Below, piece by piece: positions 60,054-64,000 of a stretch of DNA of 64,000 nt. The notes under the pieces were generated by a model. The model saw only the letters and a list, made by a program, of their open reading frames with translations. It searched no databases and was not told the DNA's origin. Made by a program: the position numbers and the translations under genes. Within the stretch, counting starts at the first letter, position 1; each line of letters starts with the position of its first letter. The stretch comes from Chimonanthus salicifolius (taxonomy: Eukaryota > Streptophyta > Magnoliopsida > Laurales > Calycanthaceae): assembly GCA_013350335.1 (NCBI GenBank), contig CM023540.1, forward strand, positions 31,103,175-31,167,174, written 5' to 3'.

Positions 60054-63000
60054 TGTCACGCCCCGACCCGACCAGTGGGCCCGGAACGCGACTGATTTTT
60101 TTTTTTTTGAAAGGAAAGTAAACTAATCCACAAGCACTCTTACTGGGCCGGATCAACAGTTAGGCCCAGCGGTTACACATCAGCCCGCTAAGAGGACTCA
60201 AACATGTACCATTTGCATGCCCCATAGACAAAACAAAACAACACAATAACATCCACTAATAATAAGATCAAACAAATATTAACATTGATAAATCAATCCA
60301 GAACATCGTCTCAAATGGCAACATAGCCGATTACAATAGTCAAATACAAATTAAGTACCACATCCGGTACTTAATACAAAAATAACGGTTCCGAGAACCA
60401 ACAGAAAGAGATCAGGGCATTCCGCTCCGGGGGAATCCCAAAACACTGCCTTGGCTCAAACGCCCTAAGTTTGAAAGAGAGGGTCCTCCTCCTCGGGTTC
60501 ATCGCCTGAAAAGGTGAGTGGTGTGAGCTAACTAGCCCAGTGAAGGATAATTAACAGTGCACATTAAGCAAATAGTAAAACAGGTTAACAACAGTTAATA
60601 TCACATGCTTGATAACAGTAAGCATAATCTCAAATAAGATAATAACATCATCAACTATCAATCACTGCCATTATCCACCGTAACGCCTGCCGACTACACT
60701 GAGACCAGTATTAAGTCCCGACACGGTCAAAATACATCCTTGCAAGTACATCTCCGGCTCTTAAACTTAGCCGATACTGACACCCTCAAGTCAGCAACTG
60801 ACGACAGCATGGTCCACCCATGGTCCAGTAGACATAAACCATCTCTCATATGGCCGATATTGGTTCAATAGCCCAGGTACGTGGAAGCAGTCTTATATAC
60901 ACATACGGTCAACACCGTAATATCAAATCATCACAACACTCTTACCATAGTGCATCATATATAGGCACATGAGTGGGTTCATCAAAACCGAAACCACTCA
61001 TTGCTCAAAATAACACCTGTTTACAAAATCTGCAGAGTTAAGTTCCCTCACCGTGATTGTGTGGTTTCGCGGTCTCTGTCAAACAACATACAAGTGCTCA
61101 ATCAATATACATAACAAATACGTATATATACGTAATATTTGGAAATCATATATTTTCCTACAAAATATCCGGGTTTAATGGAATGAGTCTCCTATTTGGT
61201 TTCTATCATCTTTAAATCATCCACAAGATAATAATATAATAAACATAAGGGGCTCAGTCCAAACTCATATTGTCTTCTGGGCATTGACCAGATTGACTTA
61301 TTGAGTAAGGTCTAGATCCTCGGGTCACTTCTCGGTTGTCTTCTGGATAGGACCAGAGCTGACATTTTGAGTAGGCCTCGAGGTCACTCAGTGCCCGACT
61401 ATAGTGTCGTCCTGAAAGTGAATCACTCAGTTCCCGACTAGTGTCGGACTGAAAGCGTATACAATAGTATTTAGACTATAAATAATAAGAGAAAAAAGGG
61501 GTTAGTACATTTTTAATTAACAAGGGGGGTATAAATCATCACAATTAATCAAACACATTAGATAAATAATAATCAAGATTAAAACTGTCATCAAACAATA
61601 TTTTATTATTTTTCAAAACAGTGTTCCTCGGAACATTACTTCGGAACTTGGGTCAGTGGCTTCGGATCATCCGAACCACACAAAACTGAGTCTCAGGCCT
61701 CGGAACTTGAGGCCTGACTTCGGATCGTCCGAAGACTGAGTCTCGGACCGTCCGAAGTCCAGAAAACGGAAAAACAGAAGTCTCGTGGGTCTGCAGATCT
61801 CGGAACATCCGAATACAGGTTCGGACCTTCCGAGGATGCTCGGTCCTTCCGAGCTGGGCTCGGTCCTTCCGAGCTCGGCTCGGTGCATCCGAGAGAGGTC
61901 TGGCTCGCCTCGGGCAGACTGGGCTTCGGGTTGAAGCTCGGAACGTCCGAGGGTCACAGCTCGGACCGTCCGACGGTTCGGACCGTCCGAAGATCAGCTC
62001 TCGGTCCTTCCGAGAGTCGTCTTCTCCGACTGTCTGCAACAGCAGACAGTCACGGCGGAAAACAGGTGAAATGCGATTCCAGAAAGGGAGGGCTTCCTGG
62101 ATTCGTTTTTCACATCCGTCTGGTCTGATGGACTCCTCTGGGAGTCCTCTTTCCATAGGGAGAGGTTTGGAGCTCAAAAGCTCAAAGGGTCATCCGATTT
62201 TAAGGGTAAATCCTCACGGGTACATGAAACCCATGGTTTTCCTTAAAATTTAAAACTGGTTTTTCTCAGTGAAAACAAGGTCAAAATCTGATTTTCTTGA
62301 TTCTAAATCGGTTAGAATTTAAAAAGGAATGCAATGGATACCTTGGTTTTGATTCCTGGGTTGAAATTCAGATTTTTTGAAAATCTTTCCTTAAGCTTAC
62401 TGTTACTGAAAAACAGCAGCTCAGGGTCGGTCGGTCGGAAATCAAACAGAGAGCAGAGAAGAGAAGAATTGCTGGGATTTGAAACGGAAGAAGGGGCCTT
62501 TAATTTATAGGCTCCTCTCGCCGGAAAATCGGCTGAAATCCGATGGGACGGGACGGCAGAAGGTGATGATCACCGCCGAACGGCCAGTGCACGCGGCATG
62601 GCGTGTGCAGGCTGTTCTGGTTTTGCAGATCAGTCCCCAATTATTTCCCAATTTGCAGAAAGGGCCTGGTTTAAGAAATTTTCATTTTTAAAACTAAAAG
62701 TACTAATTTAAGACCTCAAAAACTTAATCCAACCTTACAGATGGGTTGGGTTTTTAAACCATAGGTCACCATAAAAATTTCAGTTTTTATCTCTCAATAA
62801 AAACCTTTGATTTAAACAAAAATCACATTTTACCCATAATTACTTAATTAAACAAATGTAAAAATAACTAATTTGTAAATCTTATTTTGAGATGAAATGA
62901 AATATCTAGATCAATCTTAAAATGGTCTAACACCCAATACCATTTTCAAAATTTATCTTTTTCCCGAAATTATTTAAAATAATTAAAACTCTCTTTCGGG

Positions 63001-63314
63001 GTTCCGACGGGCGATAAATAAATATTATTTTCTGAAAATTAAATCATTTTAAAATAATAAATGCAATCCTTCATTAAAGAGAGTATTATTCACCAATAAA
63101 GATCATCAAATCACACAATTTAGAGAAATAATCACAACAAGCGACAAATTACCAAAATACCCCTCCAGCTGAACGGGCTGGATCTCTGAGCTCACGAGCT
63201 CGGATTGGGCCAAACTTGGGCTTTCCTCGAAGCCCTGACCAAAAATCTTCTAGATTAACCGGTTAAACACGGAAATTAAGATAAAACACTCCTAATCCGG
63301 GGCAGGGTATTACA
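60054..63314 (-). mobile_element. 3' LTR of Ty3/gypsy element B (minus strand)
   Basis: Also 3,261 bp, the reverse complement of LTR A. It begins (minus strand) TGTAATACCC at 63314 and ends GCGTGACA at 60054. By eye I found about twelve substitutions and two 1-bp homopolymer differences against LTR A, so identity exceeds 99%. The polyprotein end and a purine-rich GAGGGTAGGA lie directly before it on the minus strand, so it is the 3' LTR. It is inserted in the gag start of element A. One flank of its target-site duplication would be GTCCC at 60049-60053. Confidence 0.92.
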
Positions 63315-63999
63315 TCCTACCCTCGTAAAAGAAAATTTCGTCCCGAAATTTAAGACAAAATCTACCTTCTTGGCCTGTGAACAAGCCAGGGTACAGCTTC
63401 TGCATCGTCGATTCAGGTTCCCACGTCTCATGTTGCACGTCGCGATGTTGCCACAGCACTCGCACTAGGGGTATAGACTTCCTCCTGAGCTCTTGAGTCC
63501 GACGTTCTAGAATCTCGACTGGTGCTTCTTCAAAAGTTAAGTCCTCTGATACCTCAATATCTTCAAAGCTGATCACATGCGACGGGTCAGGCTCATACTT
63601 TCTTAACATAGACACGTGGAACGTACTATGCACTCTTTCCAAAGCCTGAGGAAGATCCAACTGATAGGCCACTTCACCTATCCTCTTCAAGATCTCAAAG
63701 GGTCCAATATATCGAGGTGATAGTTTTCCCTTGCGCCCGAACCGCTGCACTCCATGACGTGGTGCCACACGTAAGAAAACTCGGTCGCCAACTGCAAACT
63801 CCAAAGGTCGTCGCCTTTTGTCAGCATAACTCTTCTGTCTGCTCTGAGCCGTCTTGAGACGCTGTCTGATTACTTCAACTTGCTCTGACGTCTCACGCAC
63901 TAGATCAGGTCCTAGTAGCGCTTTGTCTCCTACCTCTGTCCAACAAAGAGGTGACCTGCACGGTCTGCCATACAGAGCCTCGTAGGGTGCCATCTGCAC
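63310..63999 (-). CDS. Ty3/gypsy polyprotein C-terminus: integrase end and chromodomain-like tail
   Basis: A 229-codon open end of a polyprotein that continues past the window edge. In order: integrase C-terminal [17 protein letters not shown]; the linker [17 protein letters not shown]; the GPY/F module [17 protein letters not shown]; the tail [19 protein letters not shown]; and a chromodomain-like end ([33 protein letters not shown]). The last part is the pattern of Tekay/Del chromoviruses, and such domains target integration to heterochromatin. No stop or frameshift is seen, so the element may be recent. The stop codon TAA lies within the first bases of the 3' LTR. Confidence 0.92.
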   Translation of the reverse strand: MQMAPYEALYGRPCRSPLCWTEVGDKALLGPDLVRETSEQVEVIRQRLKTAQSRQKSYADKRRRPLEFAVGDRVFLRVAPRHGVQRFGRKGKLSPRYIGPFEILKRIGEVAYQLDLPQALERVHSTFHVSMLRKYEPDPSHVISFEDIEVSEDLTFEEAPVEILERRTQELRRKSIPLVRVLWQHRDVQHETWEPESTMQKLYPGLFTGQEGRFCLKFRDEIFFYEGRM

Positions 64000-64000
64000 A

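Overview
This is a nuclear segment of a flowering-plant genome. The genes are split by many GT-AG introns in AT-rich DNA, each matches a plant gene family, and the spaces and introns are full of plant-type transposable elements (Stowaway, hAT and Mutator-like MITEs, tRNA-type SINEs, LINE remnants, a Tekay/Del-like Ty3 retrotransposon). I could not place the clade from sequence alone. No tRNA, rRNA, CRISPR or bacterial operon was seen.

Layout, left to right. (1) 1-3270: repeat-rich flank with a palindrome array and a foldback MITE. (2) 3271-9130 (+): SEC20, a Golgi-to-ER Qb-SNARE ending in HDEL. (3) 10973-11492 (+): an orphan first exon of a chloroplast folate-biopterin transporter. (4) 13340-14015: a decayed Ty3/gypsy gag-protease segment split by a SINE. 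(5) 14531-18991 (-): HSBP, heat shock factor-binding protein, with a U12-type AT-AC intron. (6) 21107-30735 (-): ALG3, the ER alpha-1,3-mannosyltransferase, 13 exons. (7) 33219-33734 (+): intronless TSPO, head-to-head with ALG3; the same two genes are neighbours in Arabidopsis (At2g47760/At2g47770). (8) 35282-41490 (+): a plant-type, probably plastid-targeted protein of unknown function, 4 exons. (9) 44971-55347 (-): a BTB/POZ protein of 895 residues, 12 exons, with a 4.6-kb intron packed with LINE, SINE and hAT debris. (10) 56497-64000: two members of one LTR-retrotransposon family in opposite orientation. Two nearly identical 3,261-bp LTRs face each other across 296 bp, and the integrase/chromodomain end of the second element runs off the right edge.

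The exon models were built by joining canonical splice sites that keep the reading frame and restore family sequence. Every junction of the six complete genes is phase-consistent. The genes do not form a pathway. SEC20, ALG3 and TSPO all act in the ER/early secretory system, but only the ALG3-TSPO adjacency looks like conserved gene order. The most notable observations are the AT-AC U12 intron in HSBP, the lumenal HDEL of SEC20, the ALG3-TSPO synteny, the large inverted LTR pair with a 12-copy palindromic motif array inside each LTR, and a SINE family with clear target-site duplications.
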